DNA of 34,533 nucleotides from assembly GCF_018861865.1 (NCBI RefSeq), contig NZ_JAHLDV010000036.1, positions 1 through 34,533 of the forward strand. The letters run 5' to 3'. Position 1 is the stretch's first letter; every line of letters begins with the position of its first letter. Shown piece by piece: positions 1 to 7,448 of the stretch. Source of the stretch: Clostridium frigoris. GTDB taxonomy: Bacteria; Bacillota; Clostridia; Clostridiales; Clostridiaceae. Position numbers and translations under genes: made by a program. The notes under the pieces are model-generated. The model was not told where the DNA came from, ran no database searches, and was given only the letters and a program-made list of their open reading frames with translations.

Positions 1-124
1 AAATAATTACTAAATTTACCATCGTTCGTGTTCTGAAATGGTCTTTTTGTTGTGTAATGAAATTGGCGACTACTTTCGCAGATTTACACTTGACTTTAAC
101 TAGCTGGTCTAAATATAATTAAAT

Positions 125-167
125 ATAAAAAACCGCCTGGATAAAATTTAATTTTACCCAGGCGGTC
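125..167 (-). terminator. Riboswitch-controlled intrinsic terminator
   Basis: On the minus strand ACCGCCTGG pairs with CCAGGCGGT, the stem is extended by a TAAAATT/AATTTTA helix, and it runs into TTTTTT. The first arm is the same CCGCCTGG that completes the ZTP aptamer, so ligand binding and termination compete. That is the layout of a transcriptional ON switch. Confidence 0.85.
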
Positions 168-226
168 GATATTTTTCTTTAATTATGCTCCCTATGGTTA
201 ACACCATTTCCGCCAGTTACATAATT
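157..226 (-). ncRNA. ZTP (pfl motif) riboswitch aptamer
   Basis: Read on the minus strand, 226 to 181 forms a closed element. P1 is AATTATG pairing with CATAATT. The next segment is TAACTGGCGGAA. A 5-bp P2 hairpin follows (ATGGT, loop GTTA, ACCAT), then AGGGAGC. About 15 nt later comes the hallmark 3' segment CCGCCTGGGT (minus strand, 166-157), whose CCGCC can pair with the 5' GGCGG as the pseudoknot. These conserved blocks are those of the ZTP/ZMP-sensing pfl motif, which usually controls purine and one-carbon genes such as purH, fhs, glyA or folD. The target gene is outside the window to the left. Confidence 0.88.
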
Positions 227-324
227 ATATTATTCATTTTAATTAAATTATAAGATAAATAGATATAAATGTCAAACTTAAAGATTACTAATATCCTAAG
301 GAAACCTGTTAACCCTATTTTTTT

Positions 325-359
325 AAACACAGTAGTTAAAATATATATCTACTGTGTTT
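325..359. terminator. Hairpin downstream of the 385-591 gene
   Basis: AAACACAGTAG and CTACTGTGTTT form an 11-bp stem around an AT-rich loop, 26 bases past the stop codon of the minus-strand gene. The T tract on the minus-strand exit side is poor, so termination strength is uncertain. Confidence 0.5.
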
Positions 360-384
360 TCAAATTTAAAGATTTTTAATATAT

Positions 385-591
385 TTAGTTTTTGTTTCTA
401 GTTCCTTCCGTCGCATCTTGGACGCTAGCATTTCCATTAACCTTATATCCATTGTTAGCATTTTTACTTTCTAAGCTATTAGCAACAAGACTTTGATCCT
501 TTTGTTTTATGGTCATATTTTTGCTAAGACTATTTTCACCATTAGGTATAGTATTTTGATTATTTTCTGCTATTGTTTTATTTTGACTCAT
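385..591 (-). CDS. Small hydrophilic Asn-rich protein, unknown function
   Basis: I do not recognise this 68-residue protein. It is highly polar, rich in Asn, Ser, Lys and Gln, with no cysteine, no membrane segment and no signal peptide, so it is probably a soluble and perhaps unstructured cytoplasmic protein. An AAGGAGAT ribosome site sits about 8 bases before the ATG, which supports real translation. It stands alone, with a hairpin just downstream and more than 450 bases of non-coding DNA upstream. The composition resembles small spore or stress proteins of Firmicutes, but no SASP signature is visible and I do not assign it to one. Confidence 0.6.
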   Translation of the reverse strand: MSQNKTIAENNQNTIPNGENSLSKNMTIKQKDQSLVANSLESKNANNGYKVNGNASVQDATEGTRNKN

Positions 592-1048
592 AAAAAAACA
601 TCTCCTTTAATAATTATTCTATATTATAGTGCCATTAACTTAATACACTTATACTAAAATAAAATTTTGGTATACTTTTATTAATTGATATAAAACACCA
701 AAATGAATGATGTAGACTTATCATTTATGCTTAGGAAAACTTACCTATAAGGTCATATTTAATACCATGTTTTTACAATTTAATGATTATTATTGAAATT
801 TAATAAAAAATTTCATATTTTCATAAAAACTTTTATATAAAATTATTGTAAATTCGACAAAATTATTCAACAATTTGTTATTAAAATAACTCCTTATGTT
901 TAGTTAATTGAAGCATTATAGGTGTATAAGGTTGTTGTTGTCATTTTAAGCAGATATTACTTTTTAGCTTAACATCATAAAATGACAGATTTTTTTTATT
1001 AATAATGTTAAAGTATTCTCATAAACAGAATTTAGGGGGGAAAACATT
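592..1048. other. AT-rich intergenic region with a Spo0A-like box
   Basis: No gene is visible. TTCGACA at 853-859 is the reverse complement of the Spo0A box core TGTCGAA. A two-part hairpin with a T tract lies at 940-997 in the leader of the next gene. Short AT-rich promoter-like hexamers occur in front of 591 on the minus strand (TATAAT about 35 bases upstream), but no convincing -35 accompanies them. Confidence 0.4.
940..997 (+). promoter_or_regulatory. Terminator-like hairpin in the leader of the 1049 gene
   Basis: GTCATT at 940-945 can pair with AATGAC at 981-986, and TTAAGC at 946-951 with GCTTAA at 967-972. An eight-T run follows, ending about 50 bases before the ATG at 1049. This is the form of an attenuator or of a short-RNA terminator. 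No known riboswitch consensus is recognised upstream. Confidence 0.4.
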
Positions 1049-1402
1049 ATGATAATTTTAGAAAACTTAATTAAAAACATAACAAATGACGATGTAAATC
1101 ATAATTATATTTATAGACTAATTAAAAGTGAGGTTTCTGTTTTAATGTATGGTGAACTTACCACAGTAAACGCTTACGGCATTGAAATAGAATCACAAAA
1201 TATTGTTGATGGTACAATTGTACATATACAAAGAGATTGTGTAGAAAATATAAGTCCACAGAGATATAAAGTTAAAAATTTATTAAAAATGGTATATGAT
1301 AACACAGTATCACCAATTCACATGATTGATATATTAGGTGAGTATATTGATGAGTACACTAGTGACTTTGATGAATGCTTAAACAACATAGCTAGCAATT
1401 AA
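1049..1402 (+). CDS. DUF6514-like clostridial protein
   Basis: 117 residues, soluble, with no signal peptide or membrane segment. The sequence (IENISPQRYKVKNLL, then a VSPIHMIDILGEYIDEY block near the C-terminus) looks like the small clostridial family DUF6514, whose function is unknown. The ATG is preceded by a GGGGGG-type ribosome site about 8 bases away. The gene is monocistronic: a terminator-like hairpin with a T tract precedes it and another follows its stop. The family assignment is from memory and moderate; the coding call is firm. Confidence 0.7.
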   Translation: MIILENLIKNITNDDVNHNYIYRLIKSEVSVLMYGELTTVNAYGIEIESQNIVDGTIVHIQRDCVENISPQRYKVKNLLKMVYDNTVSPIHMIDILGEYIDEYTSDFDECLNNIASN

Positions 1403-1436
1403 CAATGAAATTACGTCATTAGACTAGCATATTTTG

Positions 1437-1472
1437 GAGCCGCTCCTCCCTTCAGAGGAACTGCTCTTTTTG
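1437..1472 (+). terminator. Terminator after the DUF6514-like gene
   Basis: GAGC...TCCTC, a short loop, then GAGGA...GCTC with an internal mismatch loop, followed by TTTTTG. It is 35 bases past the stop at 1402. Confidence 0.65.
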
Positions 1473-1612
1473 TTATTGATTTATTATGCAATGCTAATTA
1501 CATTTTTAGGTAAATATTTCTCATGAATTAATTAAAGTGAATAAAATTTGATAAATTGTCTATAATTTAAATACACCAACCTATTATTAAATTGGCGAGT
1601 AAGTTTATAATA

Positions 1613-1650
1613 AAAATACTGCACTGGGATCCCCCTAAGTGCAGTATTTT
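1613..1650. terminator. Bidirectional terminator
   Basis: AAAATACTGCAC and GTGCAGTATTTT form a perfect 12-bp stem. T-rich tracts occur on both exits; it lies 18 bases past the minus-strand gene ending at 1668. Confidence 0.8.
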
Positions 1651-1667
1651 ATTGTACCCTATTTAAA

Positions 1668-1967
1668 TTACTGTATTAACTTAATTGCTGAAGAACTTTC
1701 TGAAATATAAGGTAATTGTTTTATCATAGTATAAATATATTTTGGTTTTAATTTATCATCACTTAGAATTTGCTTTAGTGGTAATTTTTTATAGTACAAC
1801 AATTTGCACCAAAAACTCGAAAAGTCTTCTTTTGTAATAAAAATTGTATCATCACTTTCTTTAACAACAAATCCTGAATCAAATTTCTCCAAAATGTTCA
1901 TCTCTATATAGTCATCATTTGATAAAAGTAATAATACATCATCCCACATTTTCTTAAATGTAATCAT
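1668..1967 (-). CDS. Small hypothetical protein
   Basis: 99 residues, not recognised. The protein is soluble, with acidic stretches and aromatic residues (SSFWCKLLYYKKLPL near the middle) and no transmembrane helix or metal-binding motif. A strong AGGGGGAGAT ribosome site lies about 6 bases before the ATG, and a clean bidirectional terminator follows, so it is expressed as a single-gene unit. No neighbour suggests a role. Confidence 0.65.
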   Translation of the reverse strand: MITFKKMWDDVLLLLSNDDYIEMNILEKFDSGFVVKESDDTIFITKEDFSSFWCKLLYYKKLPLKQILSDDKLKPKYIYTMIKQLPYISESSSAIKLIQ

Positions 1968-2109
1968 TAAATCTCCCCCTAAATAAAAACTTTTTTAATA
2001 TATTTAGATTCTATTATCTTTTACTTTTTTTAATTTTATTTTACCGCATTTTTCTATTTTACCATATTATTACATAAATATCAATACATTTATTATATAT
2101 ATAATATAT

Positions 2110-2211
2110 TTATCCAATAGCTGAACCTCCAATAGCCATTCCTACTTTTGAGGAAAAACTATACCCAGCGTAAAGTATTCCCGATGAAACAAATTCCAAC
2201 AAATAATATTA
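2110..2211 (-). pseudogene. Remnant of a membrane transporter (MFS/GPH-like)
   Basis: On the minus strand about 33 codons stay open without a start, ending at a TAA at 2110. The translation contains SSGILYAGYSFSSKVGMAIG followed by GSAIG. The SFSSKVGMAIGG pattern resembles the conserved SxxxKxGxxxGG helix of glycoside-pentoside-hexuronide:cation symporters. The frame is closed by a stop upstream, and no start codon or ribosome site is present, so I read it as a leftover fragment rather than a gene. Confidence 0.4.
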
Positions 2212-2236
2212 TTTTAATACTAAACAATGTATTATT

Positions 2237-3187
2237 TCATTCACCATAGCCTTTGTATTTCTCAAGTAATTCCTTTTTATTCGGTATTTGACCAGGTCCA
2301 ACAGCTTTTGTAGATATTTCTATACAATGCTCAAGTTTTCCTGCATAAAATAAACGGGAGCGTTTTTGCTGAGCCTCACTAAAGTTTACTTTGATTTCGC
2401 CATCCACTAAGCTTAAATCTCCACTAATTCCGCAAACCGGGCATTCTACCTTATTTTTGTTATGAACTATGGTTAACATGTCACAATGACATATAGGGCA
2501 AACACCTTCTTCATTTCCTCGCCATTTGCTCATTTCTTCTTTATTACTATGAATGGCCTCAGATATATTTTGACCAAGCCTTACCATACGATCTATTACT
2601 TCTTTATTTCCTACCACATGCTCATGTGCCATTGCACCAAAATACTCATATTTATCTACTACATCTATTCCCATCGACATCGTAAATTCATACATTGTTG
2701 GCATTGCAAATGCTAGCCAATTTTGCGTCATTGCGCCACCAACAGTAATTAATGCTGCAACTCTAGGTTTAAATGATCTCTCATCAGGTAATTCATTCGG
2801 TTTTTTACCCATTTTAATTCCGCGTTCTTTTGCATTTGTTCTAAAAGAAATATCATGAGATGGCCCTAGTCTATCACATACTGTTTTAAAATTACCAGTT
2901 GGTGATAAAACATATGTAGGCGATCCAACTATCACAGCATCACACTCTAATAATGCCTCATTAATAATATCCATATCATCTTTTAAATGACACTTTCCAT
3001 TGCCTCCACCTAATAAACTTATTACACAAGAAATACAGCCTGTACAATTTTTAATATCTAAATCATCGGCACGTATAAATTTAATCTCTGCCCCTGATTT
3101 TTCGCATTCCATTAATGCGGTCTTAATCATTACCTCAGTATTGCTCATTTTTCTTCCAAAAGAAATACCTAACACCTTTTTTTTCAT
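2237..3187 (-). CDS. Flavodoxin-fold NAD(P)H:FMN oxidoreductase with C-terminal zinc ribbon
   Basis: 316 residues. The N-terminal half is an NADPH-dependent FMN reductase/iron-sulfur-flavoprotein fold: a phosphate-loop start (GISFGRKMSNTE), then a compact cysteine cluster near residues 49-66 (C-x2-C-x2-C-x11-C), then GSPTYVLSPTGNFKTVCDR, which matches the flavin-contact loop. The C-terminal part has two CPxC pairs (CPICHC and CPVCG, about residues 231-255) that form a probable zinc ribbon, a common extra domain in clostridial members. It is likely a cytoplasmic redox enzyme; the electron donor and substrate cannot be told. The spacing to the fourth cysteine is longer than in classical Isf proteins, so the cluster may be iron-sulfur or structural. 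An AGGAGAT site lies before the ATG. Confidence 0.8.
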   Translation of the reverse strand: MKKKVLGISFGRKMSNTEVMIKTALMECEKSGAEIKFIRADDLDIKNCTGCISCVISLLGGGNGKCHLKDDMDIINEALLECDAVIVGSPTYVLSPTGNFKTVCDRLGPSHDISFRTNAKERGIKMGKKPNELPDERSFKPRVAALITVGGAMTQNWLAFAMPTMYEFTMSMGIDVVDKYEYFGAMAHEHVVGNKEVIDRMVRLGQNISEAIHSNKEEMSKWRGNEEGVCPICHCDMLTIVHNKNKVECPVCGISGDLSLVDGEIKVNFSEAQQKRSRLFYAGKLEHCIEISTKAVGPGQIPNKKELLEKYKGYGE

Positions 3188-3454
3188 AATTAAATCTCCT
3201 TTATATATAATCTGCTACTTTGCAAAATAATCCATCCACCACTTATCACTTTTAAGGCTAGCATACTTCCAACACATTCATTCTACATTAAAAAAAATAC
3301 AAACACATCATTATAATTATCTACTTTTATCTATATTTTTATCTAAAATATAAATCTTTGTGTTCTTTTATTAAAATAGGTTAAATACCTATCGTTGTTA
3401 ACCAATATCTGTTACAATAATTTCATATGTAATAAATTTCAAGGACGTGGTATT

Positions 3455-4330
3455 TTGAAGAAAATTGACTTTAATAAAAATGTATTGGATTTCTTATTTG
3501 TAACCATAGGTTGTTTAATGATTGCATTTTCAATTACTTCTATTCTAAGACCAAACGGATTAATAACTGGTGGGATAACCGGTGTATCAATAATACTAGA
3601 AAAATTAATACATATTAAATATACATATGTTTATTATATCTTATCTATTTTAGTATTAGTTATTGCTTGGGTATCTATGGGGAAAAGAGAAGGTATAAAA
3701 ATAATTACCCTTTCCGTAGTATTCCCTTTTATTTTAATAGTTTTTGAAAGATTTAATTATAGCTTTATAAAAAATGATATGATGCTGGCATCGGTTTATT
3801 TTGGGCTTATTTGTGGAATTGGAAGTGGTCTAGTACTAAAAAGAGGTTTTTCAATGGGAGGAACTGATACTGTTGCGAAAATTCTTCATCATAAGATTTT
3901 TACTTTTGTAAGCATAAGTGAAATTCTACTTTGTATTGATGGAACACTAATTGCATTATCAGTTATAGTATACAATTCAAATATTGCACTTTATGCTATT
4001 ATTTCACAAATTATAATGGTGAATATAATTGATGCCGTAATGTTTGGATTTGGTTCAAAGAAAGTTAAACTTGAGATAATAAGTGATCATCATCAAGCTA
4101 TAACTCAATATATAATCCACAGCATTAAAAGAGGAGTTACCAGTTATGAGGTAAAAGGCGGTTATAAAAATTTACCACGATTAAAACTTCTAACACTCTG
4201 TTCTCCAAGAGAATCTATGTTAATTAAAAGGTATATAGCAGAAACTGATCCAGATGCCTTTGTAGATGTTTTGCCTGTAATCTCAGTATGGGGCAAAGGA
4301 GTAGGTTTTGATCGTTTGAAAGAAGATTAA
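3455..4330 (+). CDS. YitT family membrane protein
   Basis: About 291 residues from the TTG at 3455, which has an AAGGACGTGG ribosome site about 9 bases upstream. An earlier in-frame TTG at 3395 lacks such a site and would add 20 residues that look non-native. Five or so hydrophobic helices fill residues 10-190, including the family's TGGITGVSII and GGTDTVAKIL signatures (DUF161). A soluble C-terminal DUF2179 domain follows, with the usual TLCSPRE and VLPVISVWGKGV stretch. The biochemical role of the family is not established; it is an integral membrane protein. It is a single-gene unit with a terminator. Confidence 0.88.
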   Translation: MKKIDFNKNVLDFLFVTIGCLMIAFSITSILRPNGLITGGITGVSIILEKLIHIKYTYVYYILSILVLVIAWVSMGKREGIKIITLSVVFPFILIVFERFNYSFIKNDMMLASVYFGLICGIGSGLVLKRGFSMGGTDTVAKILHHKIFTFVSISEILLCIDGTLIALSVIVYNSNIALYAIISQIIMVNIIDAVMFGFGSKKVKLEIISDHHQAITQYIIHSIKRGVTSYEVKGGYKNLPRLKLLTLCSPRESMLIKRYIAETDPDAFVDVLPVISVWGKGVGFDRLKED

Positions 4331-4359
4331 ATAAGTATTATCAAACACAACCACTTAGG

Positions 4360-4389
4360 TAGGTAACAATCAGTTACCTATCATTTTTT
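4360..4389 (+). terminator. Terminator after the YitT gene
   Basis: TAGGTAAC, loop AATCA, GTTACCTA, then TCATTTTTT; 29 bases past the stop codon. Confidence 0.75.
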
Positions 4390-4397
4390 CTAATCAT

Positions 4398-5492
4398 TTA
4401 TCTACGCAAAACATTTTTCAAACGTCTATTTACAGATTCTGCATCAAAGTACTTATACCTCTGACCCTGCGCCCACCTTTTCGTATTTTCATATTCAACA
4501 TGATTAGGATTTGCCATTGTTTTTAAAAATTGTTTGTATCCAGTAATGCCCCCAACATCCTCTGGAGGTGTATTACCCACCCCCATTAAACAAATCGGAT
4601 AATTTTTATCATACTCTGCATTAACCCCTTGTATAGTAATTTCATGATTCCAGCTATTCTCGTAGTCATAACAGTAAACTATTCTATATTGCTGATTAGT
4701 GTATTCTGAAATATCAACCTGTGAGTCTAAAAGCGTTTTACAGTCCTGCGAGTCTTCATAAACTTCTTCATATTTACTAATAATATTTACGACACATTTG
4801 CCTGTCTCATCAATTATATTGAATTCATACATATGACAGTCCTTCCAATCAAAAGTGACTTGGAGTATTTCATGAAGTTCCTTAAATGTAGTATTTATAG
4901 GAGTGATAATCCTTCTCCATGCTATTTGTGGATATAATTTAAGCTTAACTATTAAATCTACTGCCTCGCATCTAATAATTTCTTCACCAAAAAATATTTT
5001 AAGATCCTCGCTTAGCAATTCATATGGATAGTAATAATCAGATTCCTTGTTTATTTTTATAATATCCGTATTTATTATTCTAGTTGCCGAAGTTTGAAAA
5101 AGTTCGCTTAATTCTAAAGTATCTCCAAGTCCTTTTATAAGTTCACAAGCTTTATTGAGTCGCGCCACATATTTCGGCCCTCTTGTCTTTGAAAAAATTA
5201 ATTCTCCCGCACTTTTAAAATATTTTTCTACGATTTCTTCCTTAATTTTTTCATCTCTAAGGCAATTTCTAATTCCCACAATGAGTAATTCATCTAGATT
5301 TTTGAATTGTTTTGCTTTTAATCCATAAAGAACAAATCCAAATCTATTGCTATCATTTACCATAACAATTGTTTTTCTTCGATTTACAATAATTAAATGT
5401 ACACTCCAGCAAAACAAATCTTGCTTTTCAGTTTCATTTTGAAGTGCTATTCCCATTTCATCTTGTAGTTTCTTTGTACAGCATATTTGCAT
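4398..5492 (-). CDS. DUF6933 - plasmid pRiA4b ORF-3 fusion protein
   Basis: 364 residues from the ATG at 5492, preceded by a perfect AAGGAGG site; the frame is open 13 codons further upstream but without ribosome-site support. Residues 1-125 (MQICCTKKLQDEMG..., INRRKT-like strand, NDSNRFGFVLYGLKAK, KTRGPKYVARLNKACE) match DUF6933. Residues about 185-360 match the plasmid pRiA4b ORF-3 family: TFKELHEILQVTFDW, then YDYENSWNHEI, then the GNTPPEDVGGITGYKQFL signature and a NPNHVEYENTKRW tail. Neither domain has an assigned activity; the protein is soluble and cytoplasmic. It is alone between two terminators. Confidence 0.82.
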   Translation of the reverse strand: MQICCTKKLQDEMGIALQNETEKQDLFCWSVHLIIVNRRKTIVMVNDSNRFGFVLYGLKAKQFKNLDELLIVGIRNCLRDEKIKEEIVEKYFKSAGELIFSKTRGPKYVARLNKACELIKGLGDTLELSELFQTSATRIINTDIIKINKESDYYYPYELLSEDLKIFFGEEIIRCEAVDLIVKLKLYPQIAWRRIITPINTTFKELHEILQVTFDWKDCHMYEFNIIDETGKCVVNIISKYEEVYEDSQDCKTLLDSQVDISEYTNQQYRIVYCYDYENSWNHEITIQGVNAEYDKNYPICLMGVGNTPPEDVGGITGYKQFLKTMANPNHVEYENTKRWAQGQRYKYFDAESVNRRLKNVLRR

Positions 5493-6017
5493 TTTTACCC
5501 TCCTTAAGCATGGCTTTCGGAATCCACTCATATTTATTTATAAGATTATTTTAACTGTTTGCTCATTAACCTAATCAATTCAGTGATTACAGTTCATTTT
5601 TATCAGCACTAATTATATTATTATAACATTTCACTGTAATAATTAACCTAAAAATCTATCATTTTGTTGTTTATCACCTAAATAAAGCTTTTTCATATTT
5701 ACATCAATATCTATAATTATAAGCTTTCATTAATTGTTTCTCTGTAAATTCCAACCAAACCCACTTATTTTACATTGAAAAGATTATTTTATTTTTTTCT
5801 GTATTGGTACAATTAGTGACTTAATTTTATTTATTAATGGAACATACCATGTTATGGTATGTTAGTTGAAATTTGAATTTAATAAAAATGTTATAAAAAA
5901 TAAAACATATGATTAACGATATTATCGTTAATCATATGTTTTATTTGTTTTTTCTATCTATATTTCCCTCTGTATAACTTAAAAATGAAAAGTGATACAA
6001 AGTCACTTGTTGCTTAA
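5493..6017. other. Intergenic region with two inverted repeats
   Basis: No gene seen. AACATACCA and TGGTATGTT (5841-5849 and 5855-5863) make a perfect 9-bp dyad around 5 bases, a plausible operator or small hairpin. A long perfect terminator follows at 5898-5946. The rest is plain AT-rich sequence. Confidence 0.5.
5898..5946. terminator. Very long perfect terminator hairpin
   Basis: A 23-bp perfect stem (inner part CATATGATTAACGAT with ATCGTTAATCATATG) closes a 3-base loop and is flanked by A/T tracts on both sides. It ends the minus-strand butanediol dehydrogenase transcript and could act in both directions. Confidence 0.8.
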
Positions 6018-7100
6018 TTAACAGTCAGATAAAAGTGACTTATCCGGCGTTACAAGTATCTTTACATGTTTCTTCTTTTCTGGTCCAGTTAAAGCTGCGA
6101 ATCCTTCCTTTACTATATCATCAAGAGCTACTTTTTTAGTTATATATCCTTCAGCTTTAATTCTTCCATCACTCATTAATGCAATTGTTGATGGGAATTC
6201 ATGCCTATACGCTAATGTTCCTACTATTTTCTTTTCAGTAAATACCAAAACATTAGGATTAAAGCTTACATCACCTTCCCAAATGCTTGTTATAACCATA
6301 GTTCCTTCATATTTTAAACTATCAATACCTATATCAAAACCTACTTTTGCTCCAGTAGTTTCAAAAGCTGCATCTACACCTACTCCACCTGTAAGTTTTT
6401 TAACTTCCTTAGCTATATCAACCTCATTTGGATCAAGAACAACATTTGCACCTGCTCTTTTTGCATATTCCTGTCTGATTGATTTTCTTTGTAATACTAT
6501 TATAAGTCTTGCTCCTGCAGCTTTTAGACATTCTATTGTTGCAAGACCTATTGGGCCTGAACCAAGTACAATTGCAGTATCTCCTGTATTAAAATTAGCC
6601 ATTCTAATAGAATGAAGAGCAACTGCTATTGGCTCTATAAGTGCTGCTTGTTCATAGGACATATTATCAGGTATTTTATGAACATATCCTTCTGGGAATA
6701 CAGTATATTCAGCAAGTCCACCGCCACTTCCACAAAGTCCATGAAATCCTAATGATGAGCAAAGATTATATTTTCCTTCTTTACATGCTGGGCATTTACC
6801 ACAAGCTACAATAGGTTCCACTGTAACTCTATCTCCAACCTTAATATCAGTTACATTTTCTCCGACTTCTACAACGTCACCTGAAAATTCATGACCTAAA
6901 ACAACTGGTGCAACATTACCACTTAAAGGATGAGGTTGTCCAACTGGTATAAAAATTGGCCCTCCTAGGTACTCGTGTAAATCTGATCCACATATCCCAC
7001 ACCATTTCACTTTAATTTTAACGTTTCCTTTAGTAACCTTTGGTTCTTCTATTTCTTCAACTCTAACATCTTTTACTCCATACCATAATGCTGCTTTCAT
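6018..7100 (-). CDS. bdhA: Zinc-dependent (R,R)-2,3-butanediol dehydrogenase
   Basis: 360 residues, full length for the medium-chain zinc dehydrogenases. Catalytic zinc: CGICGSDLHEY near residue 34 and GHEFSGDVVEVG near 70. The structural zinc site is CGKCPACKEGKYNLC. Rossmann motif: VLGSGPIGLATIECLKAAGA. The close match to the butanediol/acetoin group (YLGGPIFIP...PHPLSG..APVVLGHEFSG) supports reversible reduction of acetoin to 2,3-butanediol in the cytosol, although a related sugar-alcohol substrate is possible. After the second Rossmann strand the usual acidic residue is replaced by Gln followed by Arg-Lys (VLQRKS), so NADPH use is possible. A sigma-54 promoter lies upstream and an activator gene is next to it. 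A GGAGGG ribosome site precedes the ATG. Confidence 0.87.
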   Translation of the reverse strand: MKAALWYGVKDVRVEEIEEPKVTKGNVKIKVKWCGICGSDLHEYLGGPIFIPVGQPHPLSGNVAPVVLGHEFSGDVVEVGENVTDIKVGDRVTVEPIVACGKCPACKEGKYNLCSSLGFHGLCGSGGGLAEYTVFPEGYVHKIPDNMSYEQAALIEPIAVALHSIRMANFNTGDTAIVLGSGPIGLATIECLKAAGARLIIVLQRKSIRQEYAKRAGANVVLDPNEVDIAKEVKKLTGGVGVDAAFETTGAKVGFDIGIDSLKYEGTMVITSIWEGDVSFNPNVLVFTEKKIVGTLAYRHEFPSTIALMSDGRIKAEGYITKKVALDDIVKEGFAALTGPEKKKHVKILVTPDKSLLSDC

Positions 7101-7165
7101 AATAAAAATCCCTCCTAAATGATATAATTATATGTTTTATTGTTAATTTTCTCACATACTTATAT

Positions 7166-7181
7166 AGCAATTATCATTCCA
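7166..7181 (-). promoter_or_regulatory. Sigma-54 (-24/-12) promoter of bdhA
   Basis: Minus strand TGGAATGATAATTGCT matches the consensus TGGCACGNNNNTTGCW at the invariant GG and GC, with correct spacing and ten of the twelve conserved positions. It lies about 65 bases upstream of the bdhA start, next to a sigma-54 activator gene. Confidence 0.75.
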
Positions 7182-7321
7182 AAATAGTAATTTCAAGATA
7201 ATATTATTAAAATAACATTTATATCACTGCTGTATAATAGACACCTACTAAGATAATCATTTAATTTTTTTACATTTCACAAAATAAAAAAGCCTTATAT
7301 AAATCATTTAAATAGCTACTA

Positions 7322-7359
7322 TGTCAAAAAGACACATTAATTAGTGTATCTTTTTGACA
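7322..7359. promoter_or_regulatory. Putative upstream activator site for the sigma-54 activator
   Basis: TGTCAAAAAGACA (itself an inverted repeat) and TGTATCTTTTTGACA face each other in one 38-base dyad with near-perfect symmetry. It is about 140-180 bases upstream of the -24 element, the usual distance for enhancer binding. It could also help end the activator transcript, but no T tract follows the stem. Confidence 0.55.
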
Positions 7360-7448
7360 TTATACATATTTTAACTCTCTTTGTGATACACTTTATAACT
7401 ATTTATTTCAAAATTTGAAAATTTCAAAGTTAAATATACAATATTTAT

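Noticed and set aside
3-122. Plus-strand frame open from the left edge to a TAA at 120-122, with the minus strand also open over the same bases
   Set aside because: Both strands are open, no family is recognised and there is no start in the window. It may be the end of a real gene, but I cannot choose the strand.
7322-7359. Reading the TGTC dyad as the terminator of the sigma-54 activator gene
   Set aside because: The T run is inside the stem, not after it, and the spacing to the -24/-12 promoter suits an activator site better. Termination is not excluded.
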